Source: Eledone cirrhosa
Lineage: Eukaryota; Mollusca; Cephalopoda; Octopoda; Eledonidae
Reading direction: 5' to 3'
Length of the DNA stretch: 64,000 nt
NCBI GenBank assembly: GCA_964016885.1
Contig: OZ024742.1
Location: 7,445,162-7,509,161, forward strand
Shown: one piece after another, positions 30,901 to 43,626 of the stretch
How positions within the stretch are numbered: the first letter of the stretch is position 1
Layout of the letters: each line of letters begins with the position of its first letter
Notes under the pieces: generated by a model
What the model saw: only the letters and a program-made list of their open reading frames with translations
The model's database searches: none
Told to the model about the DNA's origin: nothing
Translations under genes and position numbers: made by a program

Positions 30901-31444
30901 TATTTGATATTATTGGTGGTGGTGTCTTTACTCTATAAATGTACGTGATATTATTGGTGGTGTCTTTACTCTATAACTGTATGTGATATTATTGCTGGTG
31001 GTGTCTTTACTCTATAACTGTATGTGATATTATTGGTGGTGGTGTCTTTACTCTATAACTGTATGTGATATTATTGGTGATGGTGTCTTTACCCTATAAC
31101 TGTATGTGATATTATTGGTGGTGGTGTCTTTACTATATAACTCTATGCGATATTATAAGTGGAAGTGTCTTTACTCTATAACTGTATGTGATATTATTGG
31201 TGATGGTGTCTTTACCCTATAACTGTATGTGATATTATTGTTGGTGGTGTCTTTACTCTATAACTCTATGTGATATTATTGGTGGTGTCTTTACTCTAAA
31301 ACTGTATGTGATATTATTGGTGGTGGTGTCTTTACTCTATAACTGTATGTGATATTATTGTTGGTGTCTTTACTCTAAAACTGTATGTGTTATTATTGGT
31401 GGTGGTGTCTTTACTCTGTAACTGTATGTGATATTATTGGTGGT
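24961..31444. repeat. Higher-order block, copy B of the large duplication
   Basis: The partner of 18241-24604. Its extra 120 bp (25261-25380, about three units) resembles the variant string near 23810-23930, which suggests the left junction formed by unequal exchange between related variants. A third, partial copy of the same variant order follows: 31565-32035 resembles 19985-20450. Confidence 0.9.
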
Positions 31445-33683
31445 GGTGTCTTTACTCTATAAGTGTATGTGATATTACTGGTGGTGGTGTCTTTACTCTA
31501 TAACTGTATGTGATATTATTGGGGATGGTGTATTTACCCTATAACTGTATCTGATATTATTGGTGGTGGTGTCTTTACTCTATAACTGTATATGATATTA
31601 TTGGTGGTGGTGTCTTTACTCTATAACTGTATGTGATATTATTGGTGGTGTCTTTACTCTATAACTGTATGTGATATTATTGGTGGTGGTGTCTTTATTC
31701 TATAACTGTATGTGATATTATTGGTGGTGTCTTTACTCTATAACTGTATGTGACATTATTTGTGGGGTCTTTACTCTATAACTGAATGTTATATTATTGG
31801 TGGTGTCTTTACACTATAACTCTATGTGATATTATTGGGGGGTCTTTACTCTATAACTGTATGTGATATTATTGGTGGTGGTGTCTTTACTCTGTAACTG
31901 AATATGATATTATTGGTGGTGTCGTTACTCTATAACTGTATGTGATATTATTGGTGGTGTTCTCTTTACTCTATAACTCTATCTGATATTATTGGTGGGT
32001 TCTTTACTCTATAATTGTATGTGATATTATAGGTATTGTCTTTACTCTATAATTGTATGTGATATTATTGGTGGGGTCTTTACTCTATAACTGTATGTGA
32101 TATTATTGGTGGTGTCTTTACTATATAACTGTATGTGATATTATTGGTGGTGTCTTTACTCTATAACTGTATGTGATATTATTGGTGGTGTCTTTACTAT
32201 ATAACTGTATGTGATATTATTGGTGGTGTCTTTACTATATAACTGTATGTGATATTATTGGTGGTGGTGTCTTTACTCTATAACTGTATCTGATATTATT
32301 GGTAGTGTCTTTATTCTATAACTGTATGTGATATTATTGGTGGTGGTCTCTTTACTCTATAACTGTATGTGATATTATTGGGGATGGTGTCTTTACTCTA
32401 TATCTGTATGTGATATTATTGGTGGCAGTGTCTTTACTCTATAAGTGTATTTGATATTATTGGTGATGGTGTCTTTACCCTATAACTGTATGTGATATTA
32501 TTGTTGGTGGTGTCTTTACTCTATAACTCTATGTGATATTATTGGTGGTGTCTTTACTCTAAAACCGTATGTGATATTATTGGTGGTGGTGTCTTTACTC
32601 TATAACTGTATGTGATATTATTGTTGGTGTCTTTACTCTAAAACTGTATGTGTTATTATTGGTGGTGGTGTCTTTACTCTGTAACTGTATGTGATATTAT
32701 TGGTGGTGGTGTCTTTACTCTATAAGTGTATGTGATATTATTGGGGATGGTGTATTTACCCTATAACTGTATCTGATATTATTGGTGGTGGTGTCTTTAC
32801 TCTATAACTGTATATGATATTATTGGTGGTGGTGTCTTTACTCTATAACTGTATGTGATATTATTGGTGGTGTCTTTACTCTATAACTGTATGTGATATT
32901 ATTGGTGGTGGTGTCTTTATTCTATAACTGTATGTGATATTATTGGTGGTGTCTTTACTCTATAACTGTATGTGACATTATTTGTGGGGTCTTTACTCTA
33001 TAACTGAATGTTATATTATTGGTGGTGTCTTTACACTATAACTCTATGTGATATTATTGGGGGGTCTTTACTCTATAACTGTATGTGATATTATTGGTGG
33101 TGGTGTCTTTACTCTGTAACTGAATATGATATTATTGGTGGTGTCGTTACTCTATAACTGTATGTGATATTATTGGTGGTGTTCTCTTTACTCTATAACT
33201 CTATCTGATATTATTGGTGGGTTCTTTACTCTATAATTGTATGTGATATTATAGGTATTGTCTTTACTCTATAATTGTATGTGATATTATTGGTGGGGTC
33301 TTTACTCTATAACTGTATGTGATATTATTGGTGGTGTCTTTACTATATAACTGTATGTGATATTATTGGTGGTGTCTTTACTCTATAACTGTATGTGATA
33401 TTATTGGTGGTGTCTTTACTATATAACTGTATGTGATATTATTGGTGGTGTCTTTACTATATAACTGTATGTGATATTATTGGTGGTGGTGTCTTTACTC
33501 TATAACTGTATCTGATATTATTGGTAGTGTCTTTATTCTATAACTGTATGTGATATTATTGGTGGTGGTCTCTTTACTCTATAACTGTATGTGATATTAT
33601 TGGGGATGGTGTCTTTACTCTATATCTGTATGTGATATTATTGGTGGCAGTGTCTTTACTCTATAAGTGTATTTGATATTATT
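31200..33683. repeat. Tandem duplication of about 1.2 kb in the satellite
   Basis: The variant order in about 31200-32461 repeats in 32464-33683. The offset is 1,263 bp at the left end and 1,222 bp after one 41-bp unit is lost. Shared markers are GGGGATGG at 31521 and 32743, and TGACATTATTTGTGGGG near 31751 and 32973. The copies part just after 32461 and 33683. Confidence 0.85.
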
Positions 33684-36600
33684 GGTGGTGGTGTCTTTAC
33701 TCTATAAATGTATGTTTTATATTAGTGGTGGCGGTGTCTTTACCCTATAACTGTATGTGATATTATTGGTGGTGTCTTTACTCTATAACTGTATGTGATA
33801 TTATTGCTGGTGGTGTCTTTACTATATAACTGTATGTGATATTATTGGTGGTGGTGTCTTTACTCTATAACTGTATGTGATATTATTGGTGATGGTGTCT
33901 TTACCCTATAACTGTATGTGATATTATTGGTGGTGGTGTCTTTACTCTATAACTCTATGCGGTATTATAAGTGGAAGTGGCTTTACTCCATAACTTTATG
34001 TGAAATTATTGGTGGGTTTTTTACTCTATAACTTTATGTGATATTATTGGTGATGGTGTCTTTACCCTATAACTGTATGTGATATTATTGGTGGTGGTGT
34101 CTTTACTCTATAACTGTATGTGATATTATTGGTAGTGGTGTCTTTACTCTATCACTGTATGTAATATTATTGGTGGTGTCTTTACTATATAACTGTATGT
34201 GATATTATTGGTGGTGTCTTTACTCTATAACTGTATGTGATATTATTGCTGGTGGTGTCTTTACTCTATAACTGTATGTGATATTATTGCTGGTGGTGTC
34301 TTTACTCTATAACTGTATGTGATATTATTGGTAATGGTGTCTTTACCCTATAACTGTATGTGATATTATTGCTGGTGGTGTCTTTACTCTATAACTGTAT
34401 GTGATATTATTGGTGGTGTCTTTACTCTATAACTGTATGTGTTATTATTGGTGGCAGTGTCTTTATTCTATAACTGTATGTGATATTATTGGTGGTGTCT
34501 TTACTCTATAACTGTATGTGACATTATTTGTGGGGTCTTTACTCTATAACTGAATGTTATATTATTGGTGGTGGTGTCTTTACTCTGTAACTGAATGTGA
34601 TATTATTGGTGGTGTCGTTATTCTATAACTGTACGTGATATTATTGGTGGTGTTCTCTTTATTCTATAACTCTATCTGATATTATTGGTGGGTTCTTTAC
34701 TCTATAATTGTATGTGATATTATAGGTATTGTCTTTACTCTATAATTGTATGTGATATTATTGGTGGGGGCTTTACTCTATAACTGTATGTGATATTATT
34801 AGTGTTGTCTTTAATCTATAACTGTATGTGATATTATTGTTGGTGGTGTCTTTACTCTATTACTGTATGTGATATTATTGTTGGTGGTGTCTTTACTCTA
34901 TAACTGTATGTGATATTATTGGTGGTGGTGTCTTTACTCTGTAACTTTATGTGATATTATTGGTGGTGGTGTCTTTACTCTATAAGTGTATGTGATATTA
35001 CTGGTGATGTTGTCTTTACTCTATAACTGTTTGTGATACTATTGCTGGTGGTGTGTTTACTCTATAACTGTATGTGATATTATTGGTGGTGTCTTTACTC
35101 TATAACTGTATGTGATATTATTGGTGGTGTCTTTACTCTATAACTTTATGTGATATTATTGGTGGTGGTGTCTTTACTCTATAACTGTATGTGATATTAT
35201 TGGTGGTGGTGTATTTACTCTATAACTGTATGTGATATTATTGGGGATGGTGTCTTTATACTATAACTGTATGTGATATTATTGGTGGTGGTGTCTTTAC
35301 TCTATAACTGTATGTGATATTATTGGTGGTGGTGTCTTTACTCTATAAGTGTATGTGATAATACTGGTGGTGGTGTCTTTACTCTATAACTGTATGTGAT
35401 ACTATTGGTGGTGGTGTATTTACTCTATAACTGTATGCGATATTATTGGTGGTGTCTTTACTCTATAACTGTATGTGATATTATTGGTGGTGTCTTTACT
35501 CTATAACTTTATGTGATATTATTTGTGGTGGTGTCTTTACTCTATAACTGTTTGTGATATTATTGGTGGTGGTGTCTTTACTCTGTAACTGAATGTGATA
35601 TTATTGGTGGTGTCGTTACTCTATAACTGTATGTGATATTAATGGTGGTGTCGTTACTCTATAACTGTATGTGATATTATTGGTGGTGTTCTCTTTACTC
35701 TATAACTCTATCTGATATTATTGGTGGTATCTTTACTCTATAATTGTATGTGATATTATAGGTATTGTCTTTACTCTATAATTGTATGTGATATTATTGG
35801 TGGGGTCTTTACTCTATAACTGTATGTGATATTATTAGTGGTGTCTTTAATCTATAACTGTATGTGATATTATTGTTGGTGGTGTCTTTACTCTATTACT
35901 GTATGTGATATTATTGTTGGTGGTGTATTTACTCTATAACTGTATGTGATATTATTGGTGGTGTCTTTACTCTATAACTTTATGTGATATTATTGGTGGT
36001 GGTGTATTTACTCTATAACTGTTTGTGATATTATTGGTGGTGGTGTCTTTACTCTATAACTGTATGTGATATTATTGGTGATGGTGTCTTTACCCTATAA
36101 CTGTATGTGATATTATTGGTGGTGGTGTCTTTACTCTATAACTGTATGTGATATTATTGGTGGTGGTGTTTTTACTCGATAAATGTATGTGATATTATTG
36201 GTGGTGTCTTTACTATATAACTGTATGTGATATTATTGGTGGTGTCTTTACTCTATAACTGTATGTGATATTATTGGTGGTGTCTTTACTATATAACTGT
36301 ATGTGATATTATTGGTGGTGTCTTTACTATATAACTGTATGTGATATTATTGGTGGTGTCTTTACTATATAACTGTATGTGATATTATTGGTGGCAGTGT
36401 CTTTACTCTATAACTGTATCTGATATTATTGGTAGTGTCTTTATTCTATAACTGTATGTGATATTATTGGTGGTGGTCTCTTTACTCTATAACTGTATGT
36501 GATATTATTGGGGATGGTGTCTTTACTCTATATCTGTATGTGATATTATTGGTGGCAGTGTCTTTACTCTATAACTGTATTTGATATTATTGGTGGTGGT

Positions 36601-39600
36601 GTCTTTACTCTATAAATGTATGTGATATTAGTGGTGGCGCTGTCTTTACCTTATAACTGTATGTGATATTATTGGTGGTGTCTTTACTCTATAACTGTAT
36701 GTGATATTATTGCTGGTGGTGTCTTTACTATATAACTGTATGTGATATTATTGGTGGTGGTGTCTTTACTCTATAACTGTATGTGATATTATTGGTGATG
36801 GTGTCTTTACCCTATAACTGTATGTGATATTATTGGTGGTGGTGTCTTTACTCTATAACTCTATGCGATATTATAAGTGGAAGTGTCTTTACTCTATAAC
36901 TGTATGTGATATTATTGGTGGTGTCTTTACTCTATAACTGTATGTGATATTATTGCTGGTGGTGTCTTTACTCTATAACTGTATGTGATATTATTGGTGG
37001 TGGTGTCTTTACTCTATAACTGTATGTGATATTATTGGTGATGGTGTCTTTACTCGATAACTGTATGTGATATTATTGGTGGTGGTGTCTTTACTCTATA
37101 ACTGTATGTGATATTATTGGTGATGGTGTCTTTACTCGATAACTGTATGTGATATTATTGGTGGTGGTGTCTTTACTCTATAACTGTATGGGATATTATT
37201 GGTGGTGTCTTTACTATATAACTGTAAGTGATATTATTGGTGGTGTCTTTACTCTATAACTGTATGTGATATTATTGGCGGTGGTGTCTTTATTCTATAA
37301 CTGTATGTGATATTATTGGTGGGGTCTTTACTCTATAAGTGTATGTGATATTATTGGTGGTGTCTTTACTCTATAACTGTATGTGATATTATTAGTGGTT
37401 GTGTCTTTACTCTATAAGAGTATGTGACATTATTGGTGGTGGTATCTTTACTCTGTAACTGTATGTGATTTTATTGGTGGTGGTGTCTTTACTCTGTAAC
37501 TGTATATGATCTTATTGGTGGTGGTGTCTTTACTCTCTAAGTGTATGTGATATTACTGGTGGTGGTGTCTTTATTACATAACTGTATGTGATACGATTGC
37601 TGGTGGTGTCTTTACTCTATAACTGTATGTGATATTATTGGTGGTGTCTTTATTCAATAACTGTATGTGATATTATTGGTGGGGTCTTTACTCTATAACT
37701 GTATGTGATATTATTGGGGATGTATTTTCTCTATAACTGTATGTGATATTATTGGTGGTGGTGTCTTTACTCTATAACTGTATTTGATATTATTGGTGGT
37801 GGTGTCTTTACTCTATAACTGTATGTGATATTATTGGTGGTGTCTTTACTCTATAACTGTATGTGATATTATTGGTGGTGGTGTCTTTATTCTATAACTG
37901 TATGTGTTATTATTGGTGGTGGTGTCTTTACTCTATAAGTGTATGTGATACTATTGCTGGTGGTGTCTTTACTCTATACTGTATGTGATACTATTGTTTG
38001 TGGTGTCTTTACTCTATAACTGTATGTGATATTATTGGTGGTGGTGTGTTTATTCTATAACTGTATGTGATATTATTGGTGGGGTCTTTACTCTATAAGT
38101 GTATGTGATATTATTGCTGGTGTCTTTACTCTATAACTGTATGTGATATTATTGGTGGTGGTGTCTTTACTCTATAACTGTATGTGATATTATTGGTGGC
38201 GGTGTCTTTACTCTATAAGTGTATGTGATATTATTGGTGGTGGTGTCTTTACACTATAACTGTATGTGATATTATTGGTGGTGTCTTTACTCTATAACTG
38301 TATGTGATATTATTGGTGGTCTCTTTACTCTATAAATGTATGTGATACTATTGGTAGTGTCTTTATTCAATAACTGTATGTGATATTATTGGTGTTGGTA
38401 TCTTTACTCTGTAACTGTATGTGATATTATTGGTGGTGTTCTCTTTACTCTATATCTCTATGTGATATTATTGGTGGGGTCTTTACTCTATAACTGTATG
38501 TGATATTATTGCTGTTGTCTTTACTCTATAACTGTATGTGATATTATTAGTGGTGTCTTTACTCTATAACTGTATGTGATATTATTGGTGACGGTGTCTT
38601 TACACTATAACTGTATGTCATAATTTTGGCGGTCTCTTTACTCTATAACTGTATGTGATGTTATTGGTGGTGCTGTATTTACTCTAAAACTGTATGTGAT
38701 ATTATTGGTGGGGTCTTTACTTTATAACTGTATGTGATATTATAGGTGTCGTTGTCTTTACTCTATAACTGTATGTGACATTATTGGTGGTAGTGTTTTT
38801 ACTCTATAACTTTATGCGATATTATTGGTGGTGTCTTTACTCTATAACCGTATGTGATATTATTGGTGGTGGTGTATTTACTCTATAACTGTATTTATTA
38901 TTATTGGTGGTGTCTTTACTCTATACCTGTATGTGATAATAATGGAGAGTCTTTACTCTATAACTGTATGTGATATTATTGGTGGGTTCTTTACTCTATA
39001 ATTGTATTTGATATTATTGGTGTTGTCTTTACTCTATAACTATATTTGATATTACTGGTGGAGTCTTTATTCTATAACTGTATGTGATATTATTAGTGTT
39101 GTCTTTACTCTATAACTGTATGTGATATTATTGGTGGCGGTGTCTTTACTCTATAACTGTATGTGATATTATTGGCAGTGTCTTTACTCTATAACTGTAT
39201 GTGATATTATTGGTGGTGTCTTTACTCTATGACAGTATGTGATATTATTGGTGGTGCTTTATTTACTCTAAAACTGTATGTGATATTATTGGTGGGGTCT
39301 TTACTTTATAACTGTATGTGATATTATTGGTGGGTTCTTTACTCTATAACTGTATGTGATATTATTAGTGGTGTCTTTACTCTATAACTCTATGTGTTAT
39401 TATCGGTGGTGGTGTCTTTACTCTATAACTGTATGTGACATTATTGGTGGTGGTTTCTTTACTCTATAACAGTTTGTGATATTATGGGCGGTGTCTTTAC
39501 TCTATAACTGTATGTGATATTATAGGTGGTGGTGTCTTTACTCTATAACTGTATGTGATATTATTGCTGGTGGTGTCTTTACTCTATAACTGTATGTGAT

Positions 39601-39779
39601 ATTATAGTTTGTGGCTTTACTCTAGAGCTGTATGTGATATTATTGGTGGTGGTGTCTTTACTCTATAACTGTATGTGATATTATTGGTGGTGTCTTTACA
39701 CTATAAATGTATGTGATATTATTGGTGGTGTTTTTATCCTAAAACTTTTTATTCCTCACCAAACTATTTTGTCCTCGTC

Positions 39780-39846
39780 TTCTCTGCTGTTGTTGTTGTT
39801 GCCGTTGTTGCTGTTGTTGCTGTTGTTGTTGTTGTTGCTGCCGTTG

Positions 39847-39877
<31 letters not shown>

Positions 39878-41848
39878 TGTTGTTGTTGGTGTTGTTGTTG
39901 TTGTCGTCGTTGTTGTCGCTTTCATCGTTACTGTTGCTGCTGCTGCTATTGTTGTTGTTGTTGTTTTTGTTGTTGTAGTTGTTGCTATTGTTGTTGTTAT
40001 TGCTGCTGTTGTTGTTGTTGCTGTTGTCGATGTCGTTACTGTTGTCGTTGTTGCTGCTATTGTTGTTGTTATTGTAGTTGTTCTTGCTATTGTTGCTGTT
40101 GTTAATGTAGTTGTTGTTGCTACTGCTGTTGTTGTTATTATAGTTGTTCTTGCTATTGTTGCTGTTGTTATTGTAGTTATTGCTATTGTTGCTGTTGTTA
40201 TTGTAGTTGTTGCTATTTTTGTTGTTGTTATTGTAGTTGTTGCTACTACTGTTGTTGTTATTTTAGTTGTTGCTACTGCTGTTGTTGTCATTGTAGTTGT
40301 TGCTATTGTTTTTGTTGTTGTAGTTGTTGCTATTGTTGTTGTTGTTATTGTAGTTGTTATTGCTATTGTTGCTGTTGTTATTGTAGTTGTTGCTATTGTT
40401 GTTGTTGTTATTGTAGTTGTTGCTATTGTTGTTGTTGTTATTGTAGTTGTTGCTACTGCTGTGGTTGTTATTGTAGTTGTTGCTACTGCTGTTGTTGTTA
40501 TTGTAGTTGTTATTGCTATTGTTGCTGTTGTTATTGTAGTTGTTGCTATTGTTGTTGTTGTTATTGTAGTTGTTACTACTGCTGTTGTTGTTATTGTAGT
40601 TGTTGCTACTGCTGTTGTTGTTATTGTAGTTGTTATTGCTATTGTTGCTGTTGTTATCCTAGTTGTTGCTACTGCTGTTGTTGTTATTGTAGTTGTTGCT
40701 ACTGCTGTTGTTGTTATTGTACTTGTTATTGCTATTGTTGCTGTTGTTATTGTAGTTGTTGCTACTGCTGTTGTTGTTATTGTAGTTGTTGCTACTGCTA
40801 TTGTTGCTGTTGTTATTGTAGTTGTTGCTACTGCTGTTGTTGTTATTGTAGTTGTTATTGCTATTGTTGCTGTTGTTATTGTAGTTGTTGCTACTGCTGT
40901 TGTTGTTATTGTATTTGTTATTGCTATTGTTGCTGTTGTTATTGTAGTTGTTGCTACTACTGTTGTTGTTATTGTAGTTGTTATTGCTATTGTTGCTGTT
41001 GTTATTGTAGTTGTTGCTACTGCTGTTGTTGTTATTGTAGTTGTTGCTACTGCTATTGTTGCTGTTGTTATTGTAGTTGTTGCTACTGCTGTTGTTGTTA
41101 TTGTAGTTGTTATTGCTATTGTTGCTGTTGTTATTGTAGTTGTTGCTACTACTGTTGTTGTTATTGTAGTTGTTATTGCTATTGTTGCTGTTGTTATTGT
41201 AGTTGTTGCTACTGCTGTTGTTGTTATTGTAGTTGTTGCTACTGCTATTGTTGCTGTTGTTATTGTAGTTGTTGCTACTGCTGTTGTTGTTATTGTAGTT
41301 GTTATTGCTATTGTTGCTGTTGTTATTGTAGTCGTTGCTACTACTGTTGTTGTTATTGTAGTTGTTGCTACTGCTATTGTTGGTGTTGTTATTCTAGTTG
41401 TTGCTACTGCTGTTGTTGTTATTGTAGTTGTTGCTACTGCTATTGTTGCTGTTGTTATTTTAGTTGTTGCTACTGCTGTTGTTGTTATTGTAGTTGTTGC
41501 TACTGCTGTTGTTGTTATTGTAGTTGTTATTGCTATTGTTGCTGTTGTTATTGTATTTGTTGCTACTGCTGCCGTTGTTATTGTAATTGTTATTGCTATT
41601 GTTGCTGTTGTTATTGTAGTTGTTGCTACTGCTGCAGTTGTTATTGTAATTGTTATTGCTATTGTTGCTTTTGTTATTGTAGTTGCTGCTACTGCTGTTG
41701 TTGTTATTGTAGTTGTTGTTAATATTGTTGTTGTTATTGTAGTTGTTGCTACTGCTGTGGTTGTTATTGTAGTTGTTGCTACTGCTGTTGTTGTTGTTAT
41801 TGCTGCAGCTACTGTTGTTGTTATGATGATGATGGTGATGATGATGAC
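39780..41848. repeat. TTG/TGC array grading into a minisatellite with a 192-bp higher-order period
   Basis: The left part (39780-40320) is irregular TTG, TGC and ATT triplets. The right part is built from ordered blocks such as TTATTGTAGTTGTTGCTACT. The marker TTGCTACTAC occurs at 40951 and 41143, and a matching block at 41335, giving a period of exactly 192 bp. The array closes with GAT triplets (41822-41848). Every element is a multiple of three, so a 467-codon + strand frame (40461-41864) reads only Val, Ala, Ile and Thr, and the - strand reads Asn/Ser or Thr runs. A - strand frame starts in unique DNA at 41918 (152 codons), but its unique head of about 24 residues resembles no family. I treat these frames as simple-repeat translation. 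Confidence 0.95.
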
Positions 41849-42378
41849 TTCGTTGATCCTTTAATTTATATGGGGCTGAAAAAAATAATTCAGCATACAT
41901 TGAATAATGTAGTTTCAATTAAATTTCAGCTTTAAAAAAAACCATAATGGTCACGGATGGAATGCCTTTTAAAATAGGTTTGTAAATGTAGTTATAAATA
42001 ACAATATAAACGACAGAACCAACAACCACCACAACAAAAACTCCGACAACCGTCAATATGACAAAACTTCCGAGTCATCAATTTCTCTGAGAAAGGTTAG
42101 TAATTGCAATGAAGCAAGTTTAAACCGATGATGTTCTGATCGTATTAAGTTTCCTATGAGTTATGTGTAAACCAATGTTTAGTGAAATAAGGCAGCTATG
42201 CTCCACGTGCCATTGGCTCCGCTTTCAGTGCATATAGACAATTATTAACTAAACCGTTAATGAATTTGAACAATATTTTGTTTGATTTTATTTGCACATA
42301 TTCATTTAATCAATTGAATGAAATAATTGTTCCAATATTAACCAAAGAATTGGTAAATGATAACTAAAAGGATCAGGA

Positions 42379-42380
<2 letters not shown>
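41849..42380. other. Unique AT-rich sequence
   Basis: No SINE boxes, no long open frame apart from the start of the repeat-driven - strand frame noted for the preceding array, and no recognisable element. Short A runs occur near 41879 and 41934. Confidence 0.6.
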
Positions 42381-42438
<58 letters not shown>

Positions 42439-42534
42439 CTTTACACACATACATATGACAATACACACACACACATATATATATATATGTGTGAGTGTGT
42501 GTATAAATCTTCCTCTCTCTCTCCCTCTCTCTGA

Positions 42535-42600
<66 letters not shown>

Positions 42601-42607
42601 CACATAT
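42381..42607. repeat. Compound CT, CA and TA microsatellite cluster
   Basis: A CT run at 42381-42432 passes into TTTC repeats, then CA and TA repeats (about 42443-42500), a second CT run (about 42511-42580) and a TA run (about 42580-42605). The 60-codon + strand frame here reads only the repeats. Confidence 0.95.
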
Positions 42608-43146
42608 CAGTATTTTACATGTACTCTGCAGTATTAACTTTAATAGCCACCACTATCTTAATTAAAGTGTATGGCTATGTACCTAAGTGTGTGAGAATAG
42701 AATTTTTTTTCCATTTCCTTTTTCGTGTGACTGATAACATTTTTCGCCTAACCTGTAGCTCATCCAGCATATGACATGTTGAACAGAGCTGAGCCGGGTA
42801 TTTATTGTCGTGTCCATATAACTTAATACCAATGCAAACTTCCGAAACATTAACTACATTTGGGAAAGCAAAGGATAGAAATAAATAAAGAAATGAAGAA
42901 ATAAATGCATGTTTAAACTGGCTTGCTTGGCAATCACTGATATAATATTTTGACTTCTTAGTTTGAGAGAGAACACACTAACTATTAATCAACTACGACT
43001 TAAACTGTTATATGTAAATATGTGGTGGACGAGTGTTTTAGGTGGCAACAATGATGTTGTTTAGCTCTAGAGTAAGAAGGATATCTAATCTAACATCAAG
43101 GTCTGTACTTGCTGGGTAGGGGAAAGAAGATCATATCCATTCCAGT
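42608..43146. other. Unique AT-rich sequence
   Basis: No recognisable gene or element. Stop codons are frequent in all frames. The right end borders the remnant of an antisense SINE. Confidence 0.6.
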
Positions 43147-43272
43147 ATTTGACCGGCACTTCCATTTATCAAACCCTGAAATGTTGAATATTAATTTTGA
43201 CTCCGGTGGGATTTGAACTGAGAACGACTACAAAGCATTTTACCTGATGTTCTAGCGATACTGCCGCTTCTA
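43147..43272 (-). mobile_element. Antisense SINE remnant, diverged
   Basis: Read on the - strand, it has a diverged tRNA-like head with the B box complement GGGATTTGAACTGAG near 43211. A body piece, CCGGCACTTCCATTTATC, is the complement of the SINE GATAAA..AAGT region. The tail is missing or unrecognisable. It ends just before the first copy of the target CACCAAATTAATAAT. Confidence 0.7.
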
Positions 43273-43287
43273 CACCAAATTAATAAT

Positions 43288-43477
43288 TATTTATACTTTT
43301 AGCATAAGGTCAGCAATTATCACAGTGTATTACTGGTACTTTATTTTATCGACCCCGTAAGGATGAAAGGTAAAGTTAACCTCGGCGGGATTTGAACTCA
43401 GACCATAAAGGGCAGTAACTCTTTTGCTGCAAAGCATGGCGTCCGATCCTCTACCGATACTGCCAATCCATCGCCCA
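43288..43477 (-). mobile_element. Antisense full-length SINE with 15-bp target duplication
   Basis: The complement of the SINE family in full. A diverged tail lies near 43300-43325, followed by TTTATCGACCCCGTAAGGAT in the body, the B box complement GGGATTTGAACTC and the A box complement CCGATACTGCCA near 43455. CACCAAATTAATAAT flanks it on both sides (43273-43287 and 43478-43492). A 94-codon - strand frame (43614 to 43330) is read from this element and its neighbour and is not a gene. Confidence 0.85.
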
Positions 43478-43502
43478 CACCAAATTAATAATAAGCAAGT
43501 AA

Positions 43503-43626
43503 GTTTATGATCAAATGCATTCGAACCGACTTTGGTAGGATTTGAACTCAGAATGTAAAGAGCAGGAAGAAATGACGCAAAGTATTTTATCCGATGCTCT
43601 AACGATTCTATCAATCCGCCATCCCC
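43503..43626 (-). mobile_element. Antisense SINE head, tail missing
   Basis: The complement of a tRNA-like SINE head: B box complement AGGATTTGAACTC near 43540, and a diverged A box region GATTCTATCAATCCGCCA near 43604-43621. It is joined directly to the tail of the next antisense SINE at 43627, so this copy was either truncated on insertion or replaced by that element. Confidence 0.7.

Larger units (their letters stand above)
4517..39745. repeat. 41-bp satellite array of about 35 kb, roughly 900 copies
   Basis: The basic unit is 41 bp; 7034-7074 is a typical copy. Each unit has a TATGTGATATTATTGG core, a run of one to three GGT triplets and the closing block TCTTTACTCTATAACTG. The commonest length variants, 38 and 35 bp, differ by whole GGT triplets; 37-bp GGTGGGG variants are also frequent. 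The unit is not a multiple of three and contains stops, so no long open frame results. Variant patterns recur as higher-order blocks, the clearest being an offset of 6,840 bp and one of 1,222 bp. The + strand is G+T-rich. A single SINE interrupts the array near 8.2 kb. A centromeric, subtelomeric or other heterochromatic role cannot be judged from sequence alone. Confidence 0.98.

Noticed and set aside
4517..39745. Telomere or telomere-associated repeat, because of the G+T-rich strand
   Set aside because: The unit lacks TTAGGG and is 35-41 bp long, with complex sequence on both sides. A subtelomeric position remains possible but is not shown.
40461..41864. 467-codon + strand frame rich in Val, Ala and Ile, looking like a giant membrane protein
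   Set aside because: It is the translation of a triplet-based tandem repeat. There is no unique N-terminal sequence, no polar loops and no charged residues, and the other frames are open as well.
41460..41918. 152-codon - strand frame starting in unique DNA and entering the repeat, with His, Asn and Ser runs
   Set aside because: The unique head is only about 24 residues and resembles no family. The remainder is GAT and TTG repeat translation. No promoter or splice evidence can be seen.
43330..43614. 94-codon - strand frame
   Set aside because: It is read through two antisense SINEs; the residues match the complement of the SINE body and heads.
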